Source: Grammothele lineata (Eukaryota > Basidiomycota > Agaricomycetes > Polyporales > Polyporaceae). From it: DNA of 64,000 bases. Both the position numbers and the translations under genes were made by a program. The stretch covers positions 1-64,000 of the forward strand of contig NDFF03000047.1 of NCBI GenBank assembly GCA_002150815.3, written 5' to 3'. This document shows, in pieces, positions 22,480 to 34,689 of the stretch; positions within the stretch are counted from its first letter, which is position 1; the number at the start of each line of letters is the position of its first letter. Below the pieces are notes generated by a model that saw only the letters and a program-made list of their open reading frames with translations, was not told the DNA's origin and ran no database searches.

Positions 22480-23530
22480 AGAGCCGAGGGGGCTGCATAC
22501 ACGCCAACCTCAGGGAGTCGTTGCCCACATTCTCCGCCACGCGATCGCGGACGATCTGCCATATCCTACACGTCGGCGCGATGGTAGGTACGAAGGAGAG
22601 GTCCGATCCGCCGCAGCGACTGAGATTCCACAACGCACTAGATCCAATGCAGAAATCGCTAAACGCAGATGGAGCAAACTCACGGCTGCGTATGCTTTAC
22701 GTCCGTCAACCCGTCACTCGTTTTCTAAAGCCGAATATATCGCTTCTGCCGAATGGAGCGTGACTGGGATAGGTCAAGTCGTTGCCCTATTCCATAAGGT
22801 GAGTTACCTTCGCGTCGGAAATGTAGACTCGGGTCCGGTCGAGAGAGACGCGGACGGTAGGTTGCTTGGTATTATGAACATGCACCATAAGGAAGCGATA
22901 GCCATAGACCACGTTCACTGATTGAGGCGTTACGACTAGATGTGGATTGCCTAGGAATAATCGTCAAGCAACAGAGCAAAGTGGCGGTTGGCCGCATCGA
23001 TCGTGGTCGCTGTCGGGCGTTCCAGTGTTCTGTGAGTCGTATTTGTGGGCCGCATGGTTTCGGAAGGAACGGCGAACTTGTTACAGAACAGCCTCTTGAA
23101 AGTTGACGCGGACGCAGACGGTGTCTCGCATCTTCCTTAGGTGCTTTGCTGGTAGTGGTATCGGGACTTCGAGCACTTTCCAGGGTCCTGAGTCAAGCTG
23201 AAAAAGCGTGATCGATCGCCTGAGGGCGCTATCTCTGCACGATGATCCGTAGGAAAGTTTGTGAGGGCCACGTCGAGCTAGACGCTCGACAAGCTGGAGA
23301 TATTAGCGGCAAACAGAAGTCTCGGCTGTTCGAGAGATATTTGAGTCGAAGAGTCGGACGAGAAGGCCGAGGTAAATACTTGCCATGACGGCCCAGGATC
23401 CAGAATGAAAGAGGGATGGAAGGGCGCGACTAATGTGGCGGTGCTATGAGAGGGAATACGTCATTAGTAGAGATTCTGCAAATGTTCAAAGTCCGATGAT
23501 GCAGCATCAGTATGAGCCGGGCTTTAGAAC

Positions 23531-23572
23531 AAACAACCGTCTTCAGCAAGTAAACAGCCGTCTTCAACAAGT
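23531..23572. repeat. Tandem pair of 21-bp units
   Basis: Two adjacent units beginning AAACA, with core CCGTCTTCA, differ at only two positions. They form a minimal minisatellite in a gene-free region. Confidence 0.7.
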
Positions 23573-24348
23573 CCACAAGGAGACGTCGGCGCAGAAGGCG
23601 AACGAGTCGTAGCGAGCGACAAAGACGACGGAGGCGTAGAGGGTGGGTCGTTGGTCAAATGCTGACGCGTGACATTTGAAAGGAACACCTGAACCGCGCC
23701 TCGCTACCCACTGCGGTCTTCAGGTTACTGTGCGACTTGCGAGACGGAAGGAGTGAAAAGTGCCAGCATCTGAGCGTCGCATCAAGAGCGTCCAGGAGAG
23801 ATTTTGAAGAAAGGAAACATCGCACACATACCCAGAAGTGTGAGCTCCGCCAGTTTTGTCCAACAGTGATGAAGCTTTGAGGGACTACGAGCGACGGAGT
23901 CGGCCATATTGCAGCGTGGCGACCCGTCACGCTCCGAGCACGACCTTCCCAAGCAGCCAAACCCGAGTGAACTCGCCGGCAGCATCGAAAACGGACTCAC
24001 TATCATGGTTGCCCTGCACCATCCCGTAGTTCACCGCCGTTCTCTACAACAGATAGCCTCTCCGCACTTGGTAACGCGCATGGGCATCTGGAGTGACGTG
24101 TTCTAACAAACTGGCCGCATATAGCCTACACGTCGGGTCTTCGGATTGCGCAGGCAGCGTTTAACGTGGCAGCAGAGACTGATGGGGTCGCGAGCGTTGC
24201 AGACGAAACCAATGGAAACACACTAGGGGTAAGAAGAGGAGACAGTCGAAAAGACTGCATTAACTTGAACCATACGCTACGTCTAGACAGGAGACCCCTG
24301 AGGCCAACGTCAGAACACGGGCAGTCGCGTCATGGAAGGTTACTCACC

Positions 24349-25242
24349 CTACGCCCTCGCAAAAGGAATCTGGAAGCCGGAAAGCAGCGTCCTCGCGCGA
24401 TTTTGTGCACCCATACCCTTCGCGTTCGTGATGAAGTGGATGTGCATGCCAAACATGTGTGGGTACGCGTCGACGTTGACCTCGATTTGAGGGAAGAGAC
24501 CAAGAGCCGTCGGGGGCAAGCCGAACGACACGACGCCCCCGGCCGCGTTCGGCTTGTCGAGGCGGTTCGAGGGGCCCTCCAGCTGGATGCCCTGGAAGTC
24601 ACGGACGCGGGGAAGGACGTACTCGACGAGCACGCTCAGAAACTCCCACATCTGCGGCCCCTTCAGGTCCACCTTGACACCGCACGGCACCCCCGGCCGG
24701 ACCCAGCCCTGCAAGTTCTTTTTCCCCCGCACCAGCTCGACGCCCTCCGCCGTGTGCTGGCCCCCGCCCTGCTCGTTCGCCCCGCTGATCGCCCGGAGGG
24801 CCATGATGGGCCCGAGGAGCATTTGGCGGCTGTTGAACGTGTTCTTGATCTGCGCGTGGATCTGGATGCGCTCGAGCTGGACGACGTTGTCCGGGGCGGA
24901 GGGAGCGGGCTGCTGCTTGAACCAGCGGTTGCCACCAAGCGGGGGGTTGTACCGGTGCTTGGTGTACGGGTCCTCCGGGTCGTACCTCAGGCGAACGGGA
25001 CGTGGGGGCTTGCGGGGGAAGGGCTCGTGGACGTACGTCATGTACATGAGGTCGTCCTGGACGGTGGTGTGGTAGTGGTCGAGGAGGCGGGGCCTGTGGG
25101 TGTCGCGGACGATGACGTTGACATGAGGGATAGGGACACCCCGCTCGTCGCGTTTGAGAGGTGTACGTTCGGGTGCTGGCCGGGTACGGCGGACGCTGCG
25201 TGTCGCCGCGCGGGGCAGTCGCGTCGCAACCTGGGCACTCAT
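24349..25242 (-). CDS. MRPL7: Mitochondrial large-subunit ribosomal protein uL5m
   Basis: Single exon of 297 residues. It has an Arg-rich N-terminus ('TRLPRAATRSVRR') typical of a mitochondrial presequence, and a fungal-specific linker containing 'HYHTTVQDDLMYMTYVHEP'. The uL5 core follows, with 'RQMLLGPIMALRAISG', 'VKVDLKGPQMWEFLSVLVEYVLPRVRDF' and a C-terminal 'QIEVNVD' and 'GMHIHFITNA'. It binds the 5S-position region of the mitoribosomal central protuberance by homology. The Met at residue 28 of the longest frame (25242) is chosen because the upstream codons look non-coding and the presequence begins there. A GTGAGT directly after the stop could mark a 3' UTR intron. Confidence 0.9.
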   Translation of the reverse strand: MSAQVATRLPRAATRSVRRTRPAPERTPLKRDERGVPIPHVNVIVRDTHRPRLLDHYHTTVQDDLMYMTYVHEPFPRKPPRPVRLRYDPEDPYTKHRYNPPLGGNRWFKQQPAPSAPDNVVQLERIQIHAQIKNTFNSRQMLLGPIMALRAISGANEQGGGQHTAEGVELVRGKKNLQGWVRPGVPCGVKVDLKGPQMWEFLSVLVEYVLPRVRDFQGIQLEGPSNRLDKPNAAGGVVSFGLPPTALGLFPQIEVNVDAYPHMFGMHIHFITNAKGMGAQNRARTLLSGFQIPFARA

Positions 25243-25801
25243 CTGCCTGGTGGTCGAAGGATGAGACAGAGAACGCGAGTCGAGAAGCAGTGCGAGACGC
25301 ACGTTGCAGCAGCTGTCGCGCAAAAGATGGCTAACAGCAAGTGCTAGACGAGTCTTGGAAATGCCCGAGAGGCGCGAGGTGGCAGGAGGAGGGATGATCT
25401 GACAGAGCCAGCCGCGAGGTCGCGTGCAGCGTGTCGCGTTGATTTAGGGCGCTTGAACGAAAACAGCTCGCCCGGGACGGACCCGGAACACCGCTCTCTG
25501 GTCCTGACCGCCATGTTGAACACAGCGTGCGTCGGTAGCTCCAGGCTCCAGGCTTGGTGAAGGTATACAGATCCATAGTCATTGAACAAGGTGTGCACGA
25601 GCTTTCGCTAAGCTAACGTAATGTAATCCGGGACATGACGACCCGTCTCTGACTTTCAATCTGGGACTCTTGGACTCCGGTGTCTGGTAGTCAACACAGC
25701 TCCAGCTGCCACTGTCTACGGAACGAGCCCTTCCTTTACCGGTCAGTACATCTTCCGCGCGGTCCCGCTCTTATTTAGGTCAAACAAGATGCTAGGGAAT
25801 A
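25243..25801. other. Intergenic, promoter side of uL5m
   Basis: About 0.56 kb upstream of the uL5m start. It is without a supported gene. Confidence 0.4.
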
Positions 25802-26269
25802 TCAGTACGGCGGCGTCAGAGACGTGATCGCAAACCGTGAGCTGGTTTGGAAGCAACGTCGATTCGAACATCGCCGTCCTCGACGGTCGACGAACCTGAT
25901 CTCCTCCAGCTTTCGCGCTCGTCGGAAGCTATGATATTGACAAGAACGCCCTGTTTCATTGCAGCCCCTTTGCTGGTGCTTCCTCTCAGGATTTTCTCGC
26001 ATGTCGAAATAAAGGTGCGTTGCAGACTTCGGCACGGCTATAGGATCGAGTTCGATGCGGCAGTTCATTCCGGGATAGGTCCCGAGCTCATAGATATCGG
26101 CTGTGGTCAAGCTGGCGTCGTAATCTACTGTGTCAAAGCAGAGAAACGCGAACGCGTCGTTTGTTGTGAGGCCATCCGCGGAACATACGGTCTCCCCCAC
26201 CTTCTGTCGGGGAAATTGATCGAGGCCAGGTGGCGAGCCGCTCACCGGAAACTGGGGTCCGTCAGCCAC
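25802..26269 (-). pseudogene. Relic of a HET-protein C-terminal region
   Basis: The frame contains 'CSADGLTTNDAFAFLCFDTVD' (21 residues counted across the block), which aligns with 'CSSDGFTTEQVFELLCFKTVE' in the intact HET gene at 27136-30400, and a following 'YELG' matching 'YELA'. A second match, 'VLVNIIASDE' versus 'VICVNILACED', lies farther on in a different frame, indicating a frameshift. No HET domain, start or upstream exons are present, so this is read as a truncated, frameshifted paralogue fragment and not a working gene. Confidence 0.55.
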
Positions 26270-27135
26270 TCAGCATGGATGGAAGTAGGAATCTTCTCAA
26301 CGAGAATGTAGATTCGAGAAGTCCTTCATCCGGGAGTCGAGATCAGTGTATCACAGCAGAATATGGCACCGTCCGACCCGCCGCCCTTTGCTCACTATCC
26401 AGCAGCGCCTATTGTTGTCGCTCTGTACCGTATATCGTCCGTTGTCCCACTTCCAATGCTACCGCCATGTCCAAAGTTCTTCCCATCACCAATCGCCGTC
26501 TCTTCGCTGTCACCCCGCTCGGGCTCAGCGATCCCGACCATATCCACGACCTTGCCGTTGCCATCTCCGACGTACTCGCGACCGCGACCTCCGAACCACC
26601 CCCGACCTGACCCAAGTCCAGCCCCGATCTCGACAGCCCCTATGGACGATTTCAATCGCTTCATATGTCTAGACTGGGCCACAAACGGCGTCGACGCTGC
26701 GCGACGGCGCACGCAGTCGCACCACACTCAAACCTGTCGACCCATCAAGGTAGATATCGCATCAGTGAGGCATACTAATATGTCTGATGATAGATTGTTA
26801 CCGAGGACTCTACCGCATTTGGCTTTGTTATAGAGTGAGTTGACGCGTGGATAAGAACATGATAGTTGTTTGCCCCGGTTGAGATAATACGGTACTAATG
26901 TATAGAACCAGTGAGAAGCAGATTATATTTACATGTGTTGACTATGCCAAGGCTCGGAAGGATCGCTCTAGATGCGTCCATACTAGCCTGATTCTTCCGA
27001 AGTTATTGTGAAAGGCCAGGCGCGGGTCAAGTGCTCAGCGTTGGAGCCTTGTCCCACCGGCTAGCCTACAGATTGAGAAAATCTTAGTCTCGAAGAAAGT
27101 AGGTCATAACGTTGGAATGCTTACCGGAGTAGACG
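26270..27135. other. Intergenic between HET relic and HET gene
   Basis: A Pro/Ser-rich plus-strand frame (26363-26833) and its minus shadow reflect composition only. The rest is AT-richer spacer at the 3' side of the HET gene. Confidence 0.4.
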
Positions 27136-30100
27136 CTAAACCAGAGTAACCCGTGAAGTGAAGAATTGTCCCTCTCTACGTATGTCATCCTGCCAGCTGC
27201 GTGTATCTCCCTGCTTTCGCGCCTCCCCTAAGGACGGAGTCATGGAGTCTGAGCGCTCCGCTTTCCAGCTGTGTCGTAAAGCTTGAGGGGAGAAAACAAC
27301 ATCTCGTTCTTCGCGGCCAGTGGGATCTCTGCCGACCACAAACGCGGTAGATAAGAACTCGCAGACGGTAGGCTGGTCTGCAAGTGATGTCATTTTTCCT
27401 AGCACATCCCTTCCGTCTTCACAAGCTAGGATATTGACGCATATGACATTCGCGGGCGTAGTGAGATTGTCTCCCTCTAAAGATTGTGGGATCGTCCCGA
27501 GAGTGGCTAGGACGGCATTGAATCGTTGTCGAGGAGGATAGCCCCGGGGGTTCCCATTGAGGAGGCTAGGGGAGCCATGCGAGGAATCCTGATGGCGCGA
27601 GTGCCATGGTAGGATCTGATAAGCCAAGCCCGTGATTGCGAGCTCATACACCCAAACACTTTCGTCGCTGTCAATATGGTCGATCTCCACCGTCTTAAAG
27701 CAGAGCAACTCGAACACCTGTTCGGTCGTGAACCCATCTGAAGAACAGATCCCAAATCCGCTTTTCGAATCCGCTGCTAAACCGGGAATATCTGTCAGGT
27801 GGCGAGGTGCCCATCGGAACCCAACTTTGGTCAGCCTCTCGATGTTTTCATATCTGTGTCCGGGCCAGAGAATTTTTGTAGGAATACGCTTGAGGAGGAG
27901 ATAGAATGTTGACGTGCGAGACTCGGGGTCAGGATACTCAAGGAGTGCTGCAACATCAACGTTACACAAAGAGGCCACTGCAACAGGTTCGTCTTCAGGT
28001 TTGCTGGTTCTCCTGCCCCGCAGGGTCCGTGAAATTCCATACATTGGTTCGCGCTCTCTGTTCATTGCATAGTGTATATCCCGATTTAGAATGAATCCTA
28101 GGGGAGAGGAGACAAAGGCCTTCCGGAGGGGCGCTAGGTGGGCCGCCTTCTCTGGCTCAGGTTCGTAGTACTCTAACAGCATCATGTTGAAAGCATCTGA
28201 TGGAGCACGTCTGTGGATAAGTGGGAGCATATCCTGACATTCTTTATGAAAATGGCCTGCGGTGAAAAGCCTAAAGGCAGGGAACAGGTCATTACTGTGC
28301 AGAAGGGCTCCTCCTTGGATTTCAAAGAGTAGTTCCCGAGCCAGGAAAGCTTCTTGCAACGTCCATATACGGAACATCCATGGGGAGGTCGTAATCCTGA
28401 ACACATTCTCCTCAGGGGTTCGCTGCGCACTACAAAGCGCGCGGATGCTTGAATCGAAAACTACCACTTTCACTGCTTGACGATACGTCTCGGCCATAAG
28501 CTTGAGTGCCTTCTTGCGCAGGTCCTTCTTTTCTGGAACACAAAGACTGTCTACCCAAAACGCCGCAGGCCCGTTGGTGATGAGTTTCCGTGCGTGTCCA
28601 GCTATACGGCGTACTTGGAAAGTAGGAAGTCCCTTCTCGGATGTGCTACCAAGACCGTCGACCCAGACGTGTGATATAGCGATGTAAGGCCCTTCATCCA
28701 CGCTGCGCACCGTGAAAAGTCCGCCTTCGTAAGTCATGACTGGAATGCGCCCAGTGGAAAGGTAGTGACTGATTAGAGGAACGGAAGGGAATATGAAGGG
28801 GCAATTGCAGGAAGTCTCTGTGTGCCGGGTTTCGTATGTAGAGGAATTGATTTCAAGAGCAACGCAGTTGTACACGGAACAGCTTCTGTGCTCTGTGGGA
28901 GACGAGCGAATGTATGGCTGCAATCCAAGGGTGTACGCGTATCCAATCGGCCTTGAGATCCATGACATACTGTCAATGACGCTTGGACACCAACCTGCTG
29001 CCATCAGTTTCTGTTGGTATGCATCGTCTGCTTTACGTCCTGCCATTTGAAGGTTCTTTTCTCTGGTACAATCCACACTGATAGGAAGACCAGGATCATA
29101 TGTAATGTCTTTGATTAAGTCGTAGAGTGTCGCAAGGCTACAGATGATGTCAGACCACTCTGTCAACAATACCGAATTTTCCATGTTTGTTGACGTGCCA
29201 TGCTCCAGGTGATTCACAGCCTCAAATACTATATCATCCAGGGCCGCCCAAGCCATAAGGCTCTGCTCGTAGAACCATGCTGTTCGGTCTGGGTTTTCGT
29301 GGCACTGTAGGGAAATCCACCGGAGTAAATATGGGGCTTCCCCGAAGCTGAAGTAGAGACGTTTAGCGTCAAGTGGATCTGCTCGGAGGAAGCAGCGTTC
29401 TGGGATGTCCAGGCCCGTGATCAACTCGAGAAATCCAAATGATAGCGCGCTCTGGCAGACGGCGAGAGTATCCCTGTAGTTTTTGATGGTATCCATTCGG
29501 AGCCACGTATATACGCCTAGTGCAGAGGTTCGGGGGAATCCGTCATGAGGGCCGCCTAACCAGGGCATATCAGGGACGATTGCTGAGGTCTGTATGATGT
29601 TCGGAGATCCAACGATGAGCGTATTCCAGCAGTTTCCTATCCGCGACTTCTGGAGATCTGTTTGAAAGATGAGTGAGCGGATCCAAGATGATGCAACCAA
29701 TTAAAATTTATGCATCTCCGGCGTTGAGTATCTCTTGTCGGGACCTCTTTGACCAAGGCATTGGGGAGTTCAAATTCTTACCTCGAATAGATTTTTCTAA
29801 CCCCCATAACTTCCGAAGTTCAGTATGAAGAAAGTGCACAAAGCATGTTTTAGCATCTCTATGGTCGTGGAACTCCACTCTAAACAAGTGTAGGAAACAG
29901 GTAGCGAGTGACTCGAACGGCATGATAGCGTGAATGAAATTGGAAGGGATGATGTTCATGACGTTGTGAATGTCATCGGAGGGGTTCCTGTTCTTGAATT
30001 TGTGAGCGACATCGGAGGGGATCATTTTCTTGATATTGTTAGCTTGAGCGCAATAAAGCAGCAATAAATCAAGGACTATATCAATGTCGAGCATCAGAGT

Positions 30101-30400
30101 CGGGACGTTGGGACGACTCGGAAGGGACCGAATGGTGTAACGCCGGTACATAGCGTCCATGAGGTCCACCATAGGCCCACGGAAGTGGTCCTCGTTACCC
30201 TCCGAGTTGTCGAAGTCCTTCTCATGCTTGTGGCCATCAAACGCGGCTTTCAGCATTTGAAGATTTGAATAGAAACGGGAGTTCGCATCCTCGGAACCGG
30301 TTCCATCCAGATAATCAGAGATCTGCTGTTCAAGGACCTGTGATAGCACCTCGGGGTCGTCCCACGCCGCGACGAGCTTTGAAGATAGATAGGTCGTCAT
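27136..30400 (-). CDS. Heterokaryon-incompatibility (HET) domain protein
   Basis: Two exons (29782-30400 and 27136-29657) joined by an intron of 124 bp give 1,046 residues. The junction is phase 1 (GTAAGA donor, TTTCAAACAG acceptor) and makes one continuous protein out of two frames that look like separate neighbours. The HET domain lies at about residues 529-640: 'YIAISHVWVDGLG', 'FWVDSLCVP' and 'WMFRIWTLQEA'. HET proteins act in non-self recognition after hyphal fusion and can trigger cell death. The N-terminal 500 residues are helical with no known domain, and there are no NACHT or repeat modules. A decayed paralogous C-terminus lies 0.9 kb downstream. The partner locus is not visible. Confidence 0.85.
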
Positions 30401-31019
30401 GTAATGATCGCAACATGGTTAGATACATACTTACTTCCTCATTGGCTGTATCCATGTAGACGAGTGAAGGCAGGTAACAATTGCGGATGAAGGTGATGTT
30501 GAAGAAACAGATCTACGCAGTGTGTGCAATGAAGAGTACAGGAGTTGCTAGCAGACTAGGAAGACGGCGAACGCAACTTGATGTGGGACATAGAGAAGAC
30601 CGGTCTTAAGTACATGTAGACAGCGCCGATACAAGTAGAGCGGTACTCGGAAAACGAATAACCTCATGCGTGGAAGGGTCTACGGAACAGGCAGCCATGA
30701 TTCAGCCCATGGCTACGTCTGTTTCGATATCATAAGGTTTTCGGATTGGTTCGGGTAGGCTACGAAATAGACATAGACATGCCCCACCCGTCAACGATGA
30801 GCCCCAACCGGATGAGTCCAATACTAGCATCCTTGAGTTGAGTGTTCGCCCAAGCCCAATGAGCGTCTACGCGGCCATGGGCTCGAAGCGGGCACGAGCC
30901 GACATTCGTGCGTGCTATACTCACCGCTGCGGCAGCCGCAGGCAGTATTGCCCCCCAATATGAATCTCCACACATTCCACCCCAGCGCCCCGCGTGTCCC
31001 GTATCCGTATAACATACCC
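30401..31019. other. Intergenic, nothing supported
   Basis: Promoter side of the HET gene and 3' flank of the M64 peptidase gene. Only compositional open frames are seen. Confidence 0.4.
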
Positions 31020-33333
31020 TCACCCACACCGCGCAGTGACCACAACCGCAGCCACAGCCTCCAGAAGCCCCTCCGGGTCCACCCTCACCTCTTCAGTCCA
31101 GTACCGCACCCGCACTGCATAGCTCCCCACCGCCCCAGGTTCGTCCACGAACCTTGTCTGGTTCGCGAACGCGGGCACCTCCACCCCGTCCTTGGCCCAG
31201 GTGATCTCGAGCCCCTCGGCGACTCCGACGGGGGAGGAGCGGAGATGGGCGAGGGGGACAAGGGCGAGGTCGAGCGTTCGAGAAGGCGTGACGTTGGGGG
31301 AGGTGTCGTCGTCGGTGGAGCAACCGACGGTGAGGCCGTCGATGAGGGAGACACGTTGGAGAAGGGCGTGCCAGAGCCCTTCGGTGCAGGCGCTGCAGAA
31401 ATCGGGGGTCGTGACGATGCGCATGAGGCAGTCCTCGTTCGTGGGCCTGTACGACGTCTCGTTCGTCTCCGAAAACCTGTGTGCGAAGCAGTCATTAATA
31501 GTGAACCACTATGCCGTGCAGATAGCAGTGAAGGGCGTACGTGGGGTAGAGGCTATAGTGCCCAGGCTTCGTCACGAACTCGCTCTCGTCCCCAAACTCC
31601 AATATCTCCACACTGCAAAGCTGTGCCTCGCCTTCCCTCCTCGCGTTCAGCAGCGTGAAGTTTAGCGCATGTTCACCCTCTTTGAGCGGCTTCTTGAGCT
31701 TAATATCGTAGTGCCACCGGTCCACCCCAATATCCGTGCGCGGTGTCCACCCAAGGTCGTGCCCGTCCAGCGCGACGCGGAGGTCGTCTGCCCGCGGCAG
31801 ACCGGAGAGCGAGAATCGTACGAGGGCCCACGCGTACGCGCCCGAGGAGTTGAAGGTCGTCGTCCAGGAGGCAGAGGCGTTGAGCATCGCCCACGGGTAG
31901 GCTTGCATCGGCATGACGGAGAGCTCGACACGCGCCGTCTTGGGTGCGTCGAGGTGCATGGGGAGCTGCGCTACGTTTAAGTGGGATTCGTCGTGAGAAT
32001 GAGAGTGGGAGGGTGACGTGAGCCAATGCGCCCACGGGATGGAGTTGAGAGTCGTGTTGTGCGCCGCGTTCACGCCGAAGTAGGCGAAGCCGCCGTCATA
32101 CTCTTCCCCGACGTCGATGACGGAGTGACCGAGTTCATGTCTACAAGATTTCAGACCTGTGGATCGTGGATGAAGTGTGATTACGTACCTCAGGACCAAA
32201 GGTCCGTTCGTCAGAGAAGGAGTGATAACGCTTCGACTACGATTTAGATATCGTACCCAGGCTACATAACGCGGAAAAACCTACGTGAACTCTCCACCAA
32301 GACCTGATATCGCAGTCAGTTGAGAGAGAAGAGATTGAGCGGAAAGAACGTACCGCCATACAGTGGGTCATTCCCTACGCAAGACCAGATAGCGTCAGTA
32401 CTCTCGGAGTGCCCGTGATGAAAGAGACGTCTAACCCATCAGTATCGGGTAGTCGCATTGGGTTCCCATAGAAAAGCAAGCCGCACGAGCGACCTCTGGC
32501 TTGGCGTAATAAACTCCCCGGAGTTCCGTGCCAGGACGGTACAAACCGTAGACCGTGCTGTAGTGCTCATGTAAGCGGATGCTGGTCCAGTGCACTCAAC
32601 TACTTGCGCTTACTCTTTGGGCTTTCCCCCTACGCCTACACCACTCTGTAGAGGTATCGTCAAACCTGACTCGCGCCGTCGATATCGCGAACGCTGGAGA
32701 ATGCATACCTCTTTGCTGGGCGTAAACGCAGCCCAGAAATTGAGGAGCGGTTTCACTGTGTAGAACGTTTGGTTGCTGGAGATGTCCTCAGCCAAGCGGA
32801 GTGCGTCCTCAAGAAACTTTCCCTTCTCGTTAGCAGTGTCTATAGAGCAATGTTGGCATGGTGATGAAAGACGAGAACACGGAAAAAAAGAGCCTACAGC
32901 CATCTGAGAAAAAGACCAGGTCGACTCGGTTACTGGAGTCTCCAGAGGTGATGAGGGGTTCGATCGCAAGCTCAGGAGGATCAACATAAGAAGATGCCGA
33001 AATTCCAGGTCCGAGAGATAGAGATGGGTCGATTAGTGTCGGGAAGTCCCAGCTGTCTGGGTCTCCGCAAAGAGCGACAGCGCGTTCCCAGACGTTTTCT
33101 TGCTGCGCGTGGATGAACTCGAACCTTTCTTCCCCCGTATGCAGCGTTTTGCGCTTCTCGTGACCCGCAGTCGGGAGTGCCCTGAAGAGCTGCGTTTGGC
33201 GGAGAGCGAGGTAGGTGCACTGGCGAGAGTCAGTGCTACGGTGCACGGTCAGTTCATACGGCCGAGGGACATCCTGGAAGGCATAGACGGAGAGCAGAGG
33301 GAAGAAGAGAGTAAGCGAGACGCGCAGCAGCAT
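31020..33333 (-). CDS. Secreted M64-family metallopeptidase
   Basis: Nine exons (32898-33333, 32709-32839, 32614-32645, 32436-32557, 32354-32374, 32285-32303, 32189-32230, 31541-32140, 31020-31476) give 619 residues. There is a signal peptide at about 1-19. 'VDLVFFSDGYTANEKGKF' matches the conserved M64 strand, and 'GGLGGEFT' precedes 'RHELGHSVIDVGEEYDGG', whose His269-Glu270-x-x-His273 is the zinc site. The family (Pfam IgA peptidase M64) is named for bacterial IgA proteases, but fungal members are secreted peptidases of unknown substrate. Four micro-exons of 19-42 bp are needed to keep the protein continuous and all join in phase. The gene is head-to-head with the RRM gene, 279 bp between start codons. 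Confidence 0.88.
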
Positions 33334-33612
33334 AGCTGCACTGCAAGCTACACAGAGTATACGTAGACGAGCAGCGATGGGTGGTTGGTAGATCCTGCCG
33401 TGGCGTGCACTGGTACCGCGATGGCGGTGAGAGGCAACGTCGGGCTTGAGAAACACCCGGCAAGTTCGAGTATGCTCGGGCCGGCGAGCCGCGTCGCGAC
33501 TCGGGCGGGTGACGTCAGAGGCTCCTGCGAGGGGCTCTAGCTTCAAGTAGGGCGCAGTCGTGCGCCATCGTCCCCATCGATCCTCTCTCCATCCCTTCCA
33601 TCCACCACCACC
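33334..33612. promoter_or_regulatory. Shared bidirectional promoter region
   Basis: Only 279 bp separate the start codons of the minus-strand M64 gene and the plus-strand RRM gene. The two therefore must share or overlap promoters. A pyrimidine-rich leader ('ctctctccatcccttcca') precedes the RRM start. Confidence 0.5.
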
Positions 33613-34689
33613 ATGTCCACCCACGCAGTTCACGTACGTTTTTCGCGCAACCACCGCGTCGTTCGCACAGATCAACTCACTACATCGTTGTCGCTCATAG
33701 GTCACCGGTATCTCGGAAACCACTACCGAGCAACACCTCACCGACTTCTTTACGTGAGTTGGCGGTCTTTCGCTCCCCATTGTGTGTCCAAGCTCAAAAG
33801 TGTTGCTATAGCTTCTGTGGCAAGATCACCAAGGTCGAGTTTGATGCTGCCCAGCACACAGCGATCATCCACTTCGAGAAGCCGTCAGCGGCCAAGACCG
33901 CACTCATGCTCAATGGCGGCACCCTCGACGGCTCCCATCTCGCCATAACTTCGGACAGCGAGCCGCCAGCAGCGAAGGACGAGGGACCTCATGAGGGACA
34001 CATTGACCAGAGCGATAAGCCCCGCGCAGGCAGTACGTCTCCTCTTCTTTCTCTCCCTTCCGTGCGGAAGCACTCAGCGCGATCCGCACGTCAGTCGCCG
34101 CCGAGTACCTCGCGCGCGGGTACACCCTCTCAGACCAGATCCTCCAACGCGCGATCGAGCTCGACCAGCAGCACGGCATCTCCAACCGCTTCCTGTCCTA
34201 TATCCAAGGCCTCGACACCACGCTCGGTGCGTCTCCGAGTCTAGCCCGTTTGGCTGACATGTGATTCTGACGAGCCTCCACGAACAGGCGCGAAGGCGCT
34301 TGGGCCCGAGAAGACCATCTCCGGAAAGGTTCAGGAGACCTTCGCGAGCGCGACCCAGCAGGCCCGCGCGGTCGACGAGCAGCGCGGCATCTCCAAGACC
34401 GCGACCGACGTGCGTACCCGTCTCTACAGAATCCGTCTGTGCTTCTTCTAACACTCTCGTTCTTCCACAGTACTACTCGCGCGCGCTCACCTCGCCCTTC
34501 GGCCAGAAGGTGAAGGCGTTCTACACCACGACCTCGAAGCAGGTCCTCGACATCCACGAGGAGGCCCGCCGCATCCACGAGACGCACAAGGCCACCGCTG
34601 CCCCTGCCGCACCCGCCACCGCTGCGGCGTCTGCTCCACCCCCTCCCGCGGACGCGCCCAAGACGACCGAGGCACCTACTGTCGTGTAA
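33613..34689 (+). CDS. RRM-domain protein, Vip1-like
   Basis: Six exons (33613-33633, 33701-33753, 33812-34032, 34095-34226, 34288-34409, 34471-34689) encode 255 residues. A single RNA-recognition motif covers residues 4-80: 'HVTGIS' as RNP2-like strand, 'FFTFCGKI', 'TAIIHFEK' as RNP1-like, then 'ALMLNGGTLDGS'. The rest is helical: 'YLARGYTLSDQILQRAIELD', 'FLSYIQGLDTTLG' and 'SPFGQKVKAFYTTTSKQVLDIHEEA', with a Pro/Ala-rich tail. The arrangement matches fission-yeast Vip1 and its fungal relatives, whose role in RNA metabolism or stress is not well defined. Confidence 0.9.

Larger units (their letters stand above)
21944..24348. other. 2.4 kb gene-free interval
   Basis: No frame shows a recognisable domain, and codon usage looks random on both strands. 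Within it are a 19-bp perfect palindrome (22461-22479) and a tandem pair of 21-bp units (23531-23572). Composition is less GC-rich than the flanking genes. This may be decayed repeat DNA. Confidence 0.5.

Noticed and set aside
27136..30400. Two separate genes (230-residue protein and 854-residue HET protein)
   Set aside because: An in-phase intron with good splice sites joins them, and the 8-bp gap would leave no room for a promoter.
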